A stretch of 64,000 nucleotides of DNA, taken from positions 3,100,001 to 3,164,000 of the forward strand of contig JALBUN010000045.1 of the NCBI GenBank assembly GCA_025174535.1. Reading direction: 5' to 3'. Source of the DNA: Cantharellus purpuraceus (Eukaryota > Basidiomycota > Agaricomycetes > Cantharellales > Hydnaceae). This document shows, in pieces, positions 47,380-58,790 of this stretch; positions within the stretch are counted from its first letter, which is position 1, and the number at the start of each line of letters is the position of its first letter. The notes beneath the pieces were generated by a model that saw nothing but the letters and a program-made list of their open reading frames with translations, ran no database searches and was not told the origin of the DNA. Position numbers and translations under genes: made by a program.

Positions 47380-47699
47380 TCTGGAGACAATAGGGAGCCA
47401 CTCACGGGGACGCCCGTCCAGCTGACTACACGTGAAAGAAGCAAGAACTAAAGTTCACAATGGAACTGACATCGCAAGGGGGCGAGGGACATGGGGGGGA
47501 CATGATCACCGCAGCGTAGATACAGTCCAATTCTTGATTTTAGTGTTTGGCGCCCAGTGTACACAAACCTTGTGATTGCGCTGTCACCGCTTTGTCGGAT
47601 GCTAATCGTGCGATATCAGATTCATTGTTCTCAGTATCGTTTTCTTTTCATCCCGGCCCGTCCCATTATATACTTGGCTGGTGGTACGACAAAGAAACT

Positions 47700-48160
47700 C
47701 TACCAGTCTGAAAATTCCAGGGCTCCGTAAACGCCAGTATGTTCGCACAAGTATGCAACGGCATACGCCCCCTCGCGTCCGACTCTCATACCGAAGGGTG
47801 TGCTCTCGCGCAGCCACAACTGCGAGAATCAATTGGCAATTCTGCTCTTTACCTTATGGGAACATTGTCCACATCCCAACCTCGTGGACGCGGTATACAT
47901 GCTGTCTCATGCGGGAAACAATATCTTCCCGTGTAAACTTGACACAATCCCTGTTCACGATAAGATGCGAGGCGTCACGGAACTGGGGCTGCTGTCGTGC
48001 CCAAATGTGTGAACTCTGCCCTGCTGTCACAATACATATTTCACAGTCATTGAGGGGTGAGAATCCCAAGGACTTGGAATCTCCACCATAAGACACCGCG
48101 TTGCAAATTCCTTGGGGAGTTGGCCCCTTTCGGGTAAAGTAAGGGAATAATGAGCGTTGT
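47700..48160 (-). pseudogene. X-type gene, decayed copy X1 (arm B)
   Basis: Counterpart of 22990-23450, with the same stop after HEVGMWTMFP and the same later frame break. The breaks therefore predate the duplication, or the unit is not read as protein in this way. Confidence 0.4.
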
Positions 48161-48172
48161 CAGCCGTGCAGA

Positions 48173-48559
48173 GTGATTGTGAGATCGCCCTACGTATTAT
48201 TAGACTCGATGAGGTGTCTCTTAAGCTTCTTTTCGTTCGCTCACTTCGATTTCACAATGATATGGGGGGGCACTGCCCCTGCCCCCTCCCCGTTGTCTAC
48301 AATAATTAATGGGGTGCCGCCCGGCGAAATTGACATCGCTTATACTGTGGTTCTATATGCAGCATATGAACATCGGTCAATCAGACATGGCTCTGAGAGG
48401 TATGTGAGGGCTCACCTGCAAGTGGACCGCATTTTTCAACTCGTGTCGGCCTCGTGTCTGACTCTTCAGCACGCATTTGATACGTCTGCTGCAGCAGAAA
48501 TTGTAAATATGTATCACACAATATGGCTTCTCACGTTCTTCAGCACTGGCGCTGAATAG
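48173..48559 (+). CDS. conserved unknown 128-residue frame 'Y' (arm B)
   Basis: Counterpart of 22977-22591 with four or so residue differences (SPLSTI, LVSASC, FFSTGAE). Still fully open. Function unknown. Confidence 0.35.
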   Translation: MIVRSPYVLLDSMRCLLSFFSFAHFDFTMIWGGTAPAPSPLSTIINGVPPGEIDIAYTVVLYAAYEHRSIRHGSERYVRAHLQVDRIFQLVSASCLTLQHAFDTSAAAEIVNMYHTIWLLTFFSTGAE

Positions 48560-48758
48560 ACTGGAAAAATTAGAACCATGAAGGCATGTCGGTCGACCCG
48601 AGTCACGTGACCATGCCAGGCTCAGCCACTGCCCACTCGTTGGTCGGAGGCTCGTCAGCCACGCCATCCCTCGTTAACCCACGCTCCTTAGCTACCTTTA
48701 CATTCATTGCCATCACCAGGCAAGCGCATGACACCCTTTCCAAATTCTGTATCACGAC

Positions 48759-50718
48759 ATGTACTTTGTTACACCTCTTCTCTTTCTTCGCTCAGTAGCA
48801 GGAATGTCCCCAGTGATAGACTCAGCTCGTGGTATGTTCATATTATCAGAAAAATATACACTTTTCCTAACGCACTTGCTGGTCGAAGATAGCCCCAACG
48901 ATGTTGTCCACCCTCCTCTATCAACTTCGGTGGTAGCTTCCTTGCCTGGCAGTACCACATCTGGTTCTTACACAGTTTCGTCGTCTCTTGATACATGTAC
49001 GCGTGCTCCCAGCCTCATGTTTAGTATGCTGACTGTCTCCGTTAAGCCACCAGTCAGTCAGACCGAATCCCTGCGCTCGTTGTGTCTGTCACACCGCAGT
49101 TCGTTCACCACCAGACGATCCCACATGCGAATCCCTTGTCGAGAGCGGTCATCCAGCCAATGTCTACAGAGGTTCTTCCGGCGGCGCCCTTGTCATCGCA
49201 TCAGTCCCCCAGCTCTTCCTTCAATACTAAAAGCTTGCCCTCTCAACCACAACATGTTCCTGCTTCCTTACCACAATCTACTACCGTTGATTCCACCAAC
49301 ACCGCGTTTGCACAACCTAGCACATCGTCCTCGATCGTCGCTACAACAAGCTCAAGCTCCGCGCCGAAGATACGCTTCGCTTTGATTGGGGTCCTCGCTG
49401 GTGTACCAGCGCTCACAATTCTGGGATTCGTCGTTTCGTTCAGGTGGAGAAGGACACGGCAAGCGCGGGGTCGTGGAATGAAGAGAATCCATTCCGATTG
49501 TGTTGATCTCGTTTCCAACATCAAGGGGAGGAAGAGTGCACGATTTTCGTCGTTCTTTGGTATAAACAATATTGTCGTAGTCCCAGAAAAGGATAGAGTC
49601 GGAAGAAACCACCTCAGGCCGATGTATGCGTCCAGTATCCATAGTACTGCGGGGTTAGCCGGCGTTGGAGCACACCGAGGTGCAAGTATGAACTCAGGAG
49701 CACCGCCCATGATTCACTACGTCAATGCAGGTGATATAGGACTGGGCGCGGATACGGAGACGAAGGCAGTAAGTTATTGCGCGTAATACCTGTTTTCTTG
49801 GCTGATTTCTTTCCTCTTCTACAGAACTTCGATAATCCATTTGGAACGCCTCCTCCTGTCCGCGTGGGATCTATCACTGCGCCTAGTCGTGTATCCCCTC
49901 ACCTCCCACAAACTCCTTCGCCGCAGCTGATCAATCTCCCTCGTCCAACCGCCACGCACCGAGACGTTCAAGTGGCCCAGCTCGGAAGTACTGGGGTCGC
50001 AATCTCACATCCGATGGCAATTTCAACTCAGTCTTCATCATCTCGTCATCATGCTCACTCTCAAGATCAAGGACAGAACGAGCATCGTTGGCAGGAAGTC
50101 AAACACCAGTTACCAACACATGTAGACAGACAATCACAAACACCCAGTTCACCTAGACTTCTTTCACCAGAAATGGCTAATCGCATACACCCTCGGACCC
50201 GGCACTACCGACGTCCCCGTCCTCAAGATTCGCAGCGCAGTCCGGTTCCAGACGGACGTATGTCAGTTGCGACGTCTGTCTATGGTGGCCTTGCTTCTCC
50301 CCGTGCGCTTGCGTGCAAGAAGCGACCTCCAGACATAAGCCCTGTAATACCCCCACGCCTTTTTCAGAGCCCCGGATCTGAACAGACACCCGTCCTTCCT
50401 TATCTATCTTCTCCAGCAACCAGATGCGAGAGTCCAAAGGAACGGAGACAGGCCGGCGGTGTAGGTCCCGTGATCGTGATCGAGGGCGCCTCGCCCACCA
50501 TCGAGTCTGAGAGTGAATATGCAGATACTGATGTTGGTGAGGAAGCTGGAGGCCCGTGTGGACATGAAGGATCTGAGCACACACGACGAACGGGTCTTAT
50601 AGGCTCTCCGCACGGCTTTGTTCCGCCCTCCTCTACGTTCTCGTCCGTGTCGTCTTACTCTATTTCTGGGAACGGGCTGGCGACCTCATCGTCGATCTCC
50701 ACGGTCGAACCGGTATGA
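48759..50718 (+). CDS. single-pass Ser/Thr/Pro-rich membrane protein, C-terminally truncated copy (arm B)
   Basis: Exons 48759-48831, 48889-48996, 49062-49768 and 49825-50718 give about 593 residues. Signal peptide, outer region and membrane helix (LTILGFVVSF variant) are intact. The last exon follows the arm A copy up to SSSISTV and then crosses the arm boundary; three new codons (EPV) and a stop follow, replacing the last 76 or so residues (the basic tail rich in RSRRQRD). The protein should still be membrane-inserted but lacks the tail end. Its 3' end lies against the palindrome at 50738, so polyadenylation may also have changed. Confidence 0.65.
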
Positions 50719-50737
50719 CCATCCATGTAAGTGATTC

Positions 50738-50802
50738 TCGGATCGTGGACACCAAGGGATGTGCTCCAAGTTGGAGCACATCCCTTGGTGTCCACGATCC
50801 GA
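50738..50802. repeat. perfect palindrome at outer end of arm B
   Basis: Arms 50738-50769 and 50771-50802 (32 bp each, no mismatch) around one G. The left arm continues a segment (from about 50706) that resembles the flank at 45458-45530; the right arm is its mirror and leads straight into zinc-finger copy E. It should extrude as a hairpin. Confidence 0.95.
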
Positions 50803-52262
50803 CTCCCGCAGAGATCGACCTAACGTGATGTTTCAGGTCTGGGAGACGGCCTAAGATTTGCCCGCATTGCGTGCATGGAAACTTTCCATCCGGAGAGCCA
50901 TTTTGACGGGACGTCGGCTGATGGAAGGTCCGCAGTAATTACTGTCTTTTTCGTCATCGACTTCCGCCCCGCTTTCGCTCCCGCCATATTTGGAGGGAGG
51001 TGTGCTGTTTATGACCCTCGTGCACGTCGCCCGCCTGGATGGGCCCGCCTCTGACGCCTCGTCCGGCTTGGGACTCCTCCCTACCTGCTGCGCCTCCGTG
51101 GATCGACCTAACGTGACGTTTTAGGTCTGGGAGATGGCCTAAGATTTTCCCGCATTGCGTGCATGGAAACTTGCCATCCGGAGAGCCATTGTTTTTGACG
51201 GGACGTCGGCGGATGGAAGGTCCGCAGTAATTACTGTCTTTTTCGTCATCGACTTCCGCCCCGCTCTCGCTCCCGCCATATTTGGAAGGAGGTGTGCTCG
51301 TGCGCGTCGCCCGCCTTGATGGGCCCGCCTCTGACGCCTCGTTCGGCTTGGGACTCCTCCCTGCCTGCTGCGCATCCGCCCGCCGCCTACGGTGTGTCGG
51401 AGTGGGAGAGGTTGGAGTGGGAGAGGTTGGAATGAGAGAGGTCGAAGTGGGAGAGGAAAGAGCTGACTCGCGGGGAGCATCCTTCGGAACGAGGCTTGAC
51501 TTAGAAGCGCCCTCCGGAATATGTCGTTGTCGCTTCCCCCCAGATATCTTTTGCTCACCCTCGGACTTGTACGAACCAGCGACAGCCTCCTGCGTTTTTG
51601 GCTCGAGGAGCCCGCCTCTGAGTCGTGGGCCTTTTTCAGGACCCGGCTCATCCTCTTCCTCCCTCTGACGCTTGGAAGCGATGAGGCTGGGCGAATTGCG
51701 CCCATGGCCGTCGCTTGGTGGGTGCTTCAGAGGACGAGGTTAGCTATGAACATCATTTACGCTGGGAGGGGCTCACCTGTGAGATGGATGATAGCGTCGC
51801 AACCCTGGTCGACGCTAGGGTGGAGGGAAATAACGAAGTTGAAGGGCTCCCAACCACTGGGTCTTCAGGCAAGACGACAGTGTCGTTAGGGAGTGTACGG
51901 TATTGGGCAAAAACCAAGTCCCGTATAAGGGACTCGTCGGAACCTGGGATTCCAGGAGAAAACCCGGCATGCTGTAACAAACACGATTAACAATGCAACA
52001 TCTCAACAGGGACACTTCGGCGTACCTCCGATGCCCAGGTTCCTTGTTTCTCCCCGTGACTCGCCTTAACTTCCGAGTCCAGAGTTTCAAAAGCGTATCC
52101 CAAACCGCAGGAAGATGCTCTTGATAACGACGGTGCCTCGAAAACAAGCGGGCCTGACAACTGTTTAGTTTGCGCTCTTGTAGATGGCTGAGGCGGAAGC
52201 GCGGATAGTATATCGAGGTTAGACCTGAGGTCTATGAGGTTCGGTGGTGAAATGGTAATGTG
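50803..52262 (-). pseudogene. C2H2 zinc-finger gene, copy E, broken
   Basis: First exon recognisable (RASSCGLGYAFETLDSE ... GTWASE), but the expected ATG has become ATA (about 52239). The second exon is open (FSPGIPGSDESLIRDLVF). The third continues directly into PSRRATRTSTPPSKYGGSES and an intact first finger (CTQCGKILGHLPDLKRHVRS), as in paralogue F. After RSIHG the sequence jumps back: 51101-51388 and 50813-51100 are a 288-bp direct repeat, so the SKYGG module and the start of the finger come twice and the second finger is missing. The end abuts the palindrome. Confidence 0.75.
50813..51388. repeat. 288-bp tandem duplication in copy E
   Basis: GATCGACCTAACGTGA starts at 50813 and 51101, and the following about 288 bp match with few differences. 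It duplicates the KYGGSE module and finger 1 of the pseudogene. Confidence 0.85.
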
Positions 52263-52549
52263 GGGTGAGTTGTAGTGGATGATATTGTTGAACAGCACCC
52301 CACGATCAGGCCAAATTTATGCTCTGGAGACAGTAGGGAGCCACTCATGGGGACGCGCGTCCAGCTGACTACACGTGAAAGAAGCATCACCGCGGCGTAG
52401 ATAGAGTGCAATTTTTGATTTTAGTGTTTGGCGCCCAGAGCACAAAGGTTGTGATTGAGCAGTCACCGCTTTGTCGGACGCTAATCGTGCTCAGTCAGAT
52501 TCATTGTTCTCAGTATCGTTTTGTTTTTATCCCGGCCCGTCCCATTATA

Positions 52550-52750
52550 CTTGGCTGGTGGTACGACAAAGCAACTCTACCAGTCTGAAAATTCCAGGGC
52601 TCCGTAAACGCCAGTATGTTGACACAAGTACGCAACGGCATACACCCCCTCACGTCCGATTCTAATACGGAAGGGTGTGCTCTCGCGCAGCCACAACTGC
52701 GAGAATCAATTGGCAATTCTGCTGTTTACCCCATGGGAACATTGTCCACA
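52550..52750 (-). pseudogene. X1 remnant upstream of copy E
   Basis: Minus-strand end of X1 (LPIDSRSCGCARAHPS and ALEFSDW-type end), inverted match to 29985-30175. It lies between RNA14 and the zinc-finger remnant. Confidence 0.55.
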
Positions 52751-52935
52751 TCTCAACCTCGTGGACATGGTATACATAGTGCACTAGATATCGGCATGAA
52801 CGCTTTTGGTTTTGCTACTCTCGGAACGAATAAAGTGCATATGCAAAAAGATCTGACCATAAAATCATAGTCGTAGACATACAAGAAGACTTCAGAGGAA
52901 ACGGTACAGTGCATAAAAACATGTATGCACATATT

Positions 52936-55900
52936 TTAATACCTTCTACCGCCCCGCCCTCCGCCGGGGCCCTGATAAGGACCATAGTCTGGTGGTGGTC
53001 GACCTGCACACAAGGAAGAGAGTGTGAATGAAGCTGCAAGAGTCGTCAATCAGTAGGTTTGGAATAGCGCACCCCGTGGAGGAGATCGTGGGCGTGCGGG
53101 ACCTCCTTGATTAGGGATGCTAGCATTTCGAAATACTTGCATAAGGTCGTCCACTCTGAAAACAGGGCCTAACATAGATTTATCAGTCAGACATAACCCT
53201 TCCTGATGATGGCTTTCGACCTACCGTCAAAGGTTGATGATGGGGGCAATTGGTTCATGAAGAATGATGTGTGCCCAGGAATAACAGAAGCTCCTCTGTC
53301 GTCATGCCCTGGACCATCCCTTTCCCAATCTCGATGTCCGTCCCCTCCTCTCCTAGGCGGACTACCTCTTCCCCAATCAGGACTACCATATCTCCTCCTT
53401 GGGGGAGGAGGCATATCCCTCCGATCTCTTTCCCTCTCCCTTCTCTCCCGATCCCTGTCTCTAATGGCAGGCGACAACTCCCTTGCTCTTTTCGGCGGTG
53501 GTGGCCCCAAATCTTGCGAGATTGAACGGGCAACTCCAGATCTTCCCCGGTCTGGGGACGCTGCAGGCCTCTTCTGAGTAGCAACTGGCCCAAGAGAGCT
53601 AGCCGAAGCTGAGTTGGTGATACCAAGCCCATTATCATGCTTAAGTGAACCATTACTGGAACCCGAGGCTCCAGCAGGCATCCACCCAAGATCCCGAATG
53701 GCAATGGCGTCATGATTGGAATAAACGTGCCGTTGTGCAAAGCGTCGCATGGGAAGGTCTGCCGCAAAGTGGATGAATAAAACAAATGGCATAAAAAGAA
53801 GAAAAACCTGACGTACCATCCGGATACACTTCAGCTATGCGCTTTTCAAGCTTGGCGGCTGCGCTGAGATCACCAAAGTTATATTCATAGTTTGCCCACG
53901 TTTCCCAGATTGGACGTGCTTTATCGGGTGGAAATGTCCCGACTACTCGTTCAAACAAAGCCCGCGCGTCTATCGTACCCAATAAATAAAATATTTGTTG
54001 GTAAATGAAGGAATAACGTACTATTCTCGTCGTTGATTGAAATCAAGAATTTAAGATAACGAATGACATATTCTGCGTCCTCCCCGAACTGCTTCAATCC
54101 AGTTTCGTATATCCGTGTCGCAACGTCAGTTGCCTTGGTAAAATGATATTCCATAGAAGCTGTATGCGCGGACAGTGTTAAGCCAGGTATTGCTGTACAA
54201 TGTCACGAGACTTCATACCAGCAGCTTCGTAAATTTCCCAGCTAATCCACTTGTCCTTTCTCGCCTTTCCGAACACGGTTCTTGCCGGCTTCAAACCCTC
54301 CGCACGCCTTGCGAAGCGCATGTACGCAATCCAAGCAATACCAAGCTCTGTTCGACGACGTGCCAGCTCCTTCTGAGGTGGTAATATTGAGCTTGAAGAG
54401 GTGGAAGAAGCGGTTGGCTGTGTGGCAATAGAGCCATTTGATGCGAAAGAATTTTCGGGTGTCACCGTCTTTTCAACCTTCTCGATCTCGCTGTGTAGAA
54501 CGTCGATGAATTTGGTGAACATTGTATGCACCTCGCCGTTGTTTTTAGCATTTTCTTGTGCCTCTGCATACGCAAAGTTAAGGAGAAAGCTAGAACGCGA
54601 AGGGTTTGTACGGTGACGGTTGCAGATTTTGTGAGACTCACCTTGCTGGGTTTGCCTCGAGTCCAGCTTTGAGTAAAGACATGGCCTCCTCTGGCTTCGT
54701 GTGTTTGTCAGTCCACATATAAGCCATGAACCTTGTTTGATTCGCTCGTTTAGTTCCGTTCAAATCTTATAGGAGGTTTATCGCTTACCATGTTTCTGGA
54801 TTGAATCTCATGCGTATCACTGCCTTTTTGTAAGTGGCCAACAGCCTCGCATTGAGTAACGCCTTGTCCTCAATGTCGAGTGGATTTTTCTCTTCCCACT
54901 GCAGGTATGCCCTCCAGGATTTCGCGAGCATACGATGACCTTCGCTATGCGGCGACGTTGGTTCCGGCAAGCTCAATGGCTTTCGTCCAGAGGTTGTGGA
55001 GCTAAGCGCAGGGGGAGGAAAGAGGATTGCAAGATGCGAACGTAACTGTTTCAGGACTTCTTTGGCGGTCATGTATGCTTTGCTTTGATCCTGGATGAAT
55101 TTGCGCGCCTTGAAGGGACGTACGACTTCAGACACATAATATCAGACCGTGGTACGTATGGCTTACAGTAATCTTGTTGAGTCCAACTTCAAAGGCATTG
55201 TACTCGCTCCACAATTGTTCCAAGCTCTCCAGAGGGATCTGAACGGCCCGTTGGTAGATGCGTCGAAGCGCATCCATCTTTTGCTGCTCTTCCCACGTAG
55301 TATGAGTCTGGGTGCCATACCAGGTCAGACCTCACGTTGGTCACACAACTCGCCGTGCTTACTTCTCCGGCCTTAACAAAATCAATATACTCTCGCCATA
55401 TTTCGCCACTATCCTTATCTTGGCCGATGTACAAGAGAGCGAAATCGTATGCCTTGCTGACCATCTCGCGCGTCGAAGGATCCGCATTCATACGTCTTTG
55501 GGGAAAACATGAGATCATATTGAGAACACACCGTACAGCAAGTCTGATGCTCCAGCACTACAAGCTCACCGGACATATGTCAAGTAGAACTTCCATAGCC
55601 GAACCGACGGCGAAGGTCTCAAGAACCGATTGAACAGGCTCTCAGCGGTGGGGAACAATCCCGGATGCAAATAATGCTCCAGATAGGCAATCTGTGCTTC
55701 GGCCTTCAAACAACAGGGAAGAGAATGCACCGATTTCACATCCGCACGAGTCAGACAACACGAAGATGCACACAATGTAAAGAAAGAAGAGCCGTACGGT
55801 ATTGGGGTACGCTTGCAGCAGGCTTTCATACGCTTGTTTGACCTTCGCAAGATCGCCGGATTGCTCTGCGAGATCGACCAGTCTGTCCCATGCGCTAGCA

Positions 55901-56226
55901 TCGTAACGATTCTGGGCTAGATGGGCCTGTAGCGATTCGTACTCTGACACTGGCGGTGACTCTATCTTGACGGGCACGCTGGGAGTCTCCTGGTTGGACA
56001 CTTCAGGCTGGACCTGTTCTTGCTGCAGTTGTGTAGTAACTTGATCTGCGTCGTGAGTGCCAATAGCTTGTGCATCGACATAATTATGGTTTAATGGGAC
56101 TTCCAACTCCTCTGTCTTGGGCTCAGTCGTTAGCGGGAATGTCTGCTCGTATTCCACATCTAGCGGTGGTGCAGCATTCGCAGCTTGATTGTCTTGGTAC
56201 TCGGGTTGCATATCCTCCATCCCCAT
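52936..56226 (-). CDS. RNA14: mRNA 3'-end-processing protein RNA14 (CstF-77)
   Basis: Minus-strand multi-exon gene. The N-terminus ([14 protein letters not shown]...) is acidic and disordered, then HAT repeats follow: [153 protein letters not shown] with [19 protein letters not shown] after a 3' acceptor, and [20 protein letters not shown]. The Suf-domain end is [19 protein letters not shown]. The tail is rich in Arg, Asp and Pro ([16 protein letters not shown]) and ends [11 protein letters not shown]14 dimerises through the HAT-C domain and scaffolds cleavage factor IA for pre-mRNA cleavage and polyadenylation in the nucleus. Essential in yeast. This copy is intact; a damaged 3' copy lies at 27973-29827. 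Confidence 0.93.
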
Positions 56227-56391
56227 CCCTCAATGGCAGTATGGTTGTGAGAAGCTTGACAAGCGTGGTGGAGACCACTGAAAAGGTTTCAAACGGAGCT
56301 GCAAATCACCGTGGGAGACGGCCAGGTAACGGCAGTCGTGGAATTAGCACTGGGACGAGTAGCTAGAATTTAGAGTATCAATTGAAGACAT

Positions 56392-58790
56392 TTATACTAC
56401 AGATGCAGAGTCGATTGAGCGTGTCCTTCTCTCGTGGCCAAACTGCTTCATTCCTAGCTTCTCATCTCCAGTGTCGAATCGTGACTCTCGACTCAGCCTC
56501 GGACTGGCAGGCGTACCGTGTCCAGGACTTGGAGACCTTGGTGTCCATCTTCCTGTTTCCATACTCTCCCTCACATCATCCGAAATTGTTGAGTCCCCCC
56601 AGCTCCGGAACGTACGCACCACCAGCGCCAGATAAATGAGACCTAGCAGGAAGACGAAGGAGATAATGATACGTGGAGCGAGCGCCGTATGATCGGAATG
56701 TGATAAAGAAACGGCGAGAGCGTTCCGGGACTGAGTGGCCTCAATGAATACAGTGCTAACAGCTGGGGGCGATGACTGGGATGAAAATGGTTGATCCCAA
56801 ACAAAGTCAAGAATTGAAATGCAAAAGAAGAGCAGGGACCATGATATCCATACGGCGGGCATGGCGAGGAGTACCCATACGTTCCATAGAATTGACGAAT
56901 CCCTCTGTGCCTCCTACATTTGGGTGTGAATCGAGCAGTATATCTGTCCGTTATGAACAAGTCGACGCACCTCTGCCCATCTGGATGCCCGAGACATACT
57001 CTTCATCGTGCCAAAACGCAAGATATACATACATCCATAGACTAAGCTCATTAGTGCACAGATCAGAGACAAGAATGCAGTCGTTCGAGTAACAGGTGCT
57101 GTCGCGGCCCCTTCGATCTGAAAAATTGTGAGAATTGCCCTGACCGGCATGAAAGCAAGCCAGTCCAGGCAACTGTCGTCAATTGATTCTGCTTTTATAT
57201 TCAAAATTGAAAGCCAAGCTACGCACGTCATTAGTAGCGTGCTCACAACATTGAGTGTCTTCCATTCCTTCAACACACTCTCCACAAAGGTCCCCCAGCT
57301 TTCCTTGAACCTGATCAAAGCAGGACTGACATTCGGAGCCACCCACTCGTGGTCTGCGGGCCAACGATATGCTTCACCTTTGTTTCGACCTTCGATCATA
57401 CGTTGCACTTCTGGCCGGCTGACCTCTGCATCTGCAAAGACGCGGCTGACACGCGAGAAATATATGGATGGAAGACGCAAAAGGATGTGCCGGTATATCT
57501 GGCGGACGATTTGTGAGAGCGTGTGTCGCACGGTCTGGGGTGGAAGAAAAATGTTGAGCTTATAAGGATCAATGGGCACGAATGGCTCTTCACGAGAATG
57601 CGAACGGTGTAAGGGCCACAGGAAGTTGCGAAGGGGAGACGGAGAACGAGCTGGTGAAGAAGGGGATTTTGCATGCGTCGGGGAGCGTGGGACGTCATTG
57701 GTGCGACCATCTAATGGAGGAGATCCTGGCATGAATGCTGACATACTGTTTACCTACTAGACATGAAGTCCTAAAAAAATTACACACCGTTTCTAACGTT
57801 TTGCAAAGAAGACGAGAAGGAAGGACGTTCGCCCTCGAACGAGACACGCTTAGGAGTTACATCTCCGCGCGCCTTGCCCGCAAAGGAAGAATGCTCAGAG
57901 TCTCCAGAACGACGGCTGGGTTGTGCTATCAGAGAGGAAGCAATGGAGTCTTGTGAAGGAATGCCAGATGCTTCCGCTGCCTTACGAGTTAGGGCTTGTA
58001 GTCGAGGAGCTGAAAACGATGCGGGAAGCTCAGTCAATTTATCGCCATCAGTCAGAGCTGAAGATGCAGTCGATGTGGCTTTACAATGATGTATATGTTA
58101 GTTGTTTGCGACAACGAAGTGGGGCAAAGCTTACAGTGTTCTAGCGAGCTCTGGTGTAAAGGAGGGACTGGGGTAGGTATAGCTACTATAGTGTGAAACT
58201 CATAGATAACGATTCAGAGACTGAAGGCTTACACTCAGGAATGGCATTGGTATGTAGTGGTAATGTATTGGCTTGCGTCGCTGGAGGTGAACAAATGTTG
58301 ACACAGATAACCACATGCAGTCACGAGATGTATGCGCACAAGAGCTTAGAGATTGAGAGTGAGATGTGGTAATCGTTAAAGCGGGGACTGATAAGGATCT
58401 CTGAGACAAGCAACCATGCAGCCTCGGAGAAATAACCTGCCTTGAGGGGATCCTGGGCAGGTATCCTGAGGAAACGCGATCGTCGCTGAGACTACCAAGA
58501 ATCGTCAAATTTCTAAGTCGTTCTGAAAATTCCGAGAGCATATACTCACTTTCGTTACTGTCAGGCACACCATCAAATGGGACTGCACTTTGAATATCAT
58601 CCAGCCGTAAGGGAGAAACCGTGTCATCGCTTCCTACTCTATCAACGCCGTAAGCAGGTCGTAAAACAGGAGTAGACCTGTGTGACGAAACAGGACTCTC
58701 AGAAAGTGAATGTGATAAAACATTGTCGGTTGTTGTGCTGCCACTACCAGGGCCGCCGGACGATGTGCGACTCGAGTCCAGAGGGGCCAT
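56392..58790 (-). CDS. fungal multi-pass membrane protein with Ser-rich N-terminus
   Basis: The C-terminal part is firm: exon 57744-56971 joined to 56913-56392 gives residues starting MSAFMPGSPPLDG, a conserved-looking block (KLNIFLPPQTVRHTLSQIVR ... LRLPSIYFSRVSRVF), and about four or five membrane helices (VSTLLMTCVAWLSIL, FLSLICALMSLVYGCMYIL, NVWVLLAMPAVWISWSLLFF, IIISFVFLLGLIYLALVV). Upstream, a Ser-rich frame starting MAPLDSSRTSSGG at 58790 runs through several exons and ends SSSLQN. A 44-bp intron (GTTAGA ... TAGTAG) joins it in frame to VNSMSAF, and the two frames are otherwise only 36 bp apart, so one gene is likelier than two. I do not know the family. If two genes, the split is at 57744/57780. 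Confidence 0.6.

Larger units (their letters stand above)
43502..50706 (-). repeat. large inverted duplication, arm B
   Basis: Reverse complement of arm A (20444-27513). One extra 135-bp unit explains its greater length. Its outer end falls within the last exon of the membrane protein gene and is followed within 35 bp by a perfect palindrome. Its inner end continues into the intact paralogue F, so at this side arm B is the complete one and arm A the truncated one. Confidence 0.93.
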
